Below the pieces are notes generated by a model. That model was not told where the DNA came from. It searched no databases and saw only the letters and a program-made list of their open reading frames with translations. The translations under genes were made by a program, and so were the position numbers. Shown here piece by piece: positions 28,499 through 29,292 of a DNA stretch of 29,292 nucleotides (position 1 is its first letter; every line of letters begins with the position of its first letter). Origin of the DNA: PXAP01 sp046483315 (GTDB taxonomy: Bacteria; Bacteroidota; Bacteroidia; Bacteroidales; PUMT01); assembly GCA_046483315.1 (NCBI GenBank), contig JAWODJ010000047.1:1-29292 (forward strand), written 5' to 3'.

Positions 28499-29292
28499 AT
28501 GGCTGATCCGATAAAAGAAGTTACCATTCCTGATAAACCCAAAAAAACTATAGGGTTGTTTGAAAAATATCTTACCCTCTGGGTTGCACTTGGAATCCTG
28601 GCAGGTATTGGCATAGGCCATATAGTCGGCGACAGCATAAAAGTCATAAGCAGCCTTGAAATAGCAAGGGTAAATATACCCGTTGCCATACTGATCTGGC
28701 TGATGATTTATCCCATGATGCTCCAGATTGATTTTACCAGCATCAAACAGATTGGGAAGAAACCTCGCGGGGTTGTTTGGACAGTAATTATCAACTGGCT
28801 GATAAAGCCCTTTACTATGGCATTCTTTGCCTGGATTTTCTTTGAAAAGATTTATTCGGCCTGGATTGACCCTGCACTGGCGGGGGAGTACATTGCAGGG
28901 GCGATCATACTGGGTGCTGCTCCCTGTACCGCTATGGTATTTGTCTGGTCCTACCTTTCCGATGGAGACCCCAATTATACCCTGGTGCAGGTGTCGGTGA
29001 ACGACCTTATCATTCTTGTGGCATTCATACCTATTGTCGGCCTGCTTCTGGGTATTACCGATGTCACAATCCCTTATGACACACTGGTTTACAGTGTTGT
29101 AATCTTTGTTGTTGTGCCGCTGGTTGCCGGTGTTATCACGCAAAAAATGTTACTAAAAGCACATGGTGAAGAGTGGTTTAAAAAGGTATTCCTCCCAAAA
29201 CTAAAGCCCGTAAGCATTGTTGCACTTCTTGTAACACTGGTGCTGTTATTTGCATTCCAGGGACAGAATATCATTAGTAATCCGCTGATAAT
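28499..29292 (+). CDS. acr3: ACR3-family arsenite efflux permease (partial, runs off the window)
   Basis: The first 264 residues are present. A cytoplasmic N-tail leads to helices with LTLWVALGILAGIGIGHIVG and the NIPVAILIWLMIYPMMLQIDF block. The conserved GAAPCTAMVFVWSYLSDGDPNYTLVQVSVND then holds the essential Cys (Cys143) of the transport site. About 80-100 C-terminal residues lie outside. Acr3 expels arsenite in exchange for protons. It is 132 bp after arsM, a wider gap than the others in the operon, with no obvious promoter seen. Confidence 0.95.
   Translation, partial: MADPIKEVTIPDKPKKTIGLFEKYLTLWVALGILAGIGIGHIVGDSIKVISSLEIARVNIPVAILIWLMIYPMMLQIDFTSIKQIGKKPRGVVWTVIINWLIKPFTMAFFAWIFFEKIYSAWIDPALAGEYIAGAIILGAAPCTAMVFVWSYLSDGDPNYTLVQVSVNDLIILVAFIPIVGLLLGITDVTIPYDTLVYSVVIFVVVPLVAGVITQKMLLKAHGEEWFKKVFLPKLKPVSIVALLVTLVLLFAFQGQNIISNPLI

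Noticed and set aside
28484..29143. 219-codon minus-strand frame opposite acr3
   Set aside because: It is rich in Asn, His, Gln and Asp with no fold pattern, a typical antisense shadow of a membrane-protein gene; acr3 on the plus strand is certain.

Overview
The window reads as a chromosomal segment of an environmental Bacteroidota, most likely Bacteroidales/Marinilabiliales-like. The grounds are an ECF sigma factor with a zinc anti-sigma partner, Bacteroidales-type PurF and GH95 proteins, sparse Shine-Dalgarno sequences, one good match to the Bacteroidota -7 box (TAnnTTTG), and moderate G+C. No rRNA, tRNA, transposase or CRISPR array was seen. The taxonomic call is inference.

Region 1 (1-6.4 kb, all minus strand). 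It holds a two-domain rhodanese gene with an in-frame stop, an ECF sigma / zinc anti-sigma / AhpD-like peroxidase operon, a 3' fragment of a group II PLP decarboxylase, YceI and OB-fold envelope proteins, and a pair made of an EctA-like acetyltransferase and a divergent PurD-like ATP-grasp enzyme.

Region 2 (6.4-14.7 kb, minus strand). A class A penicillin-binding protein is followed by a six-gene operon: TetR regulator, LolA-like periplasmic protein, two FtsX-type permeases, a LolD/MacB-type ATPase and an outer-membrane beta-barrel. This looks like an envelope lipid, lipoprotein or small-molecule export machine. A perfect 20-bp palindrome lies just upstream of the TetR gene. The TetR protein itself carries an EF-hand-like loop.

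Region 3 (14.9-17.75 kb, plus strand). It holds an MDR-family oxidoreductase and a PurF-like protein whose glutaminase site is degenerate. A 37-bp duplication covers the end of the PurF gene, and a long inverted repeat overlaps the stop codon of the next, convergent gene.

Region 4 (17.75-29.3 kb). This is an arsenic island in two opposed clusters. The minus-strand cluster (arsR1, arsE, arsF, arsG, ArsP-type permease) matches systems for nitro-aromatic and organic arsenicals. The plus-strand cluster (a small HesB/IscA-like protein with an ArsD-like CC...C motif, arsR2, thioredoxin-type arsC, arsM, acr3) handles inorganic arsenic by reduction, methylation and efflux. Between them lie a GH95 alpha-L-fucosidase gene and a PhoD-type phosphatase gene, bracketed by a perfect 46-bp direct repeat. 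This suggests a 4.8-kb cassette inserted into, or duplicated within, a once-contiguous ars locus. Each cluster has its own distinct dyad-symmetry operator candidate.
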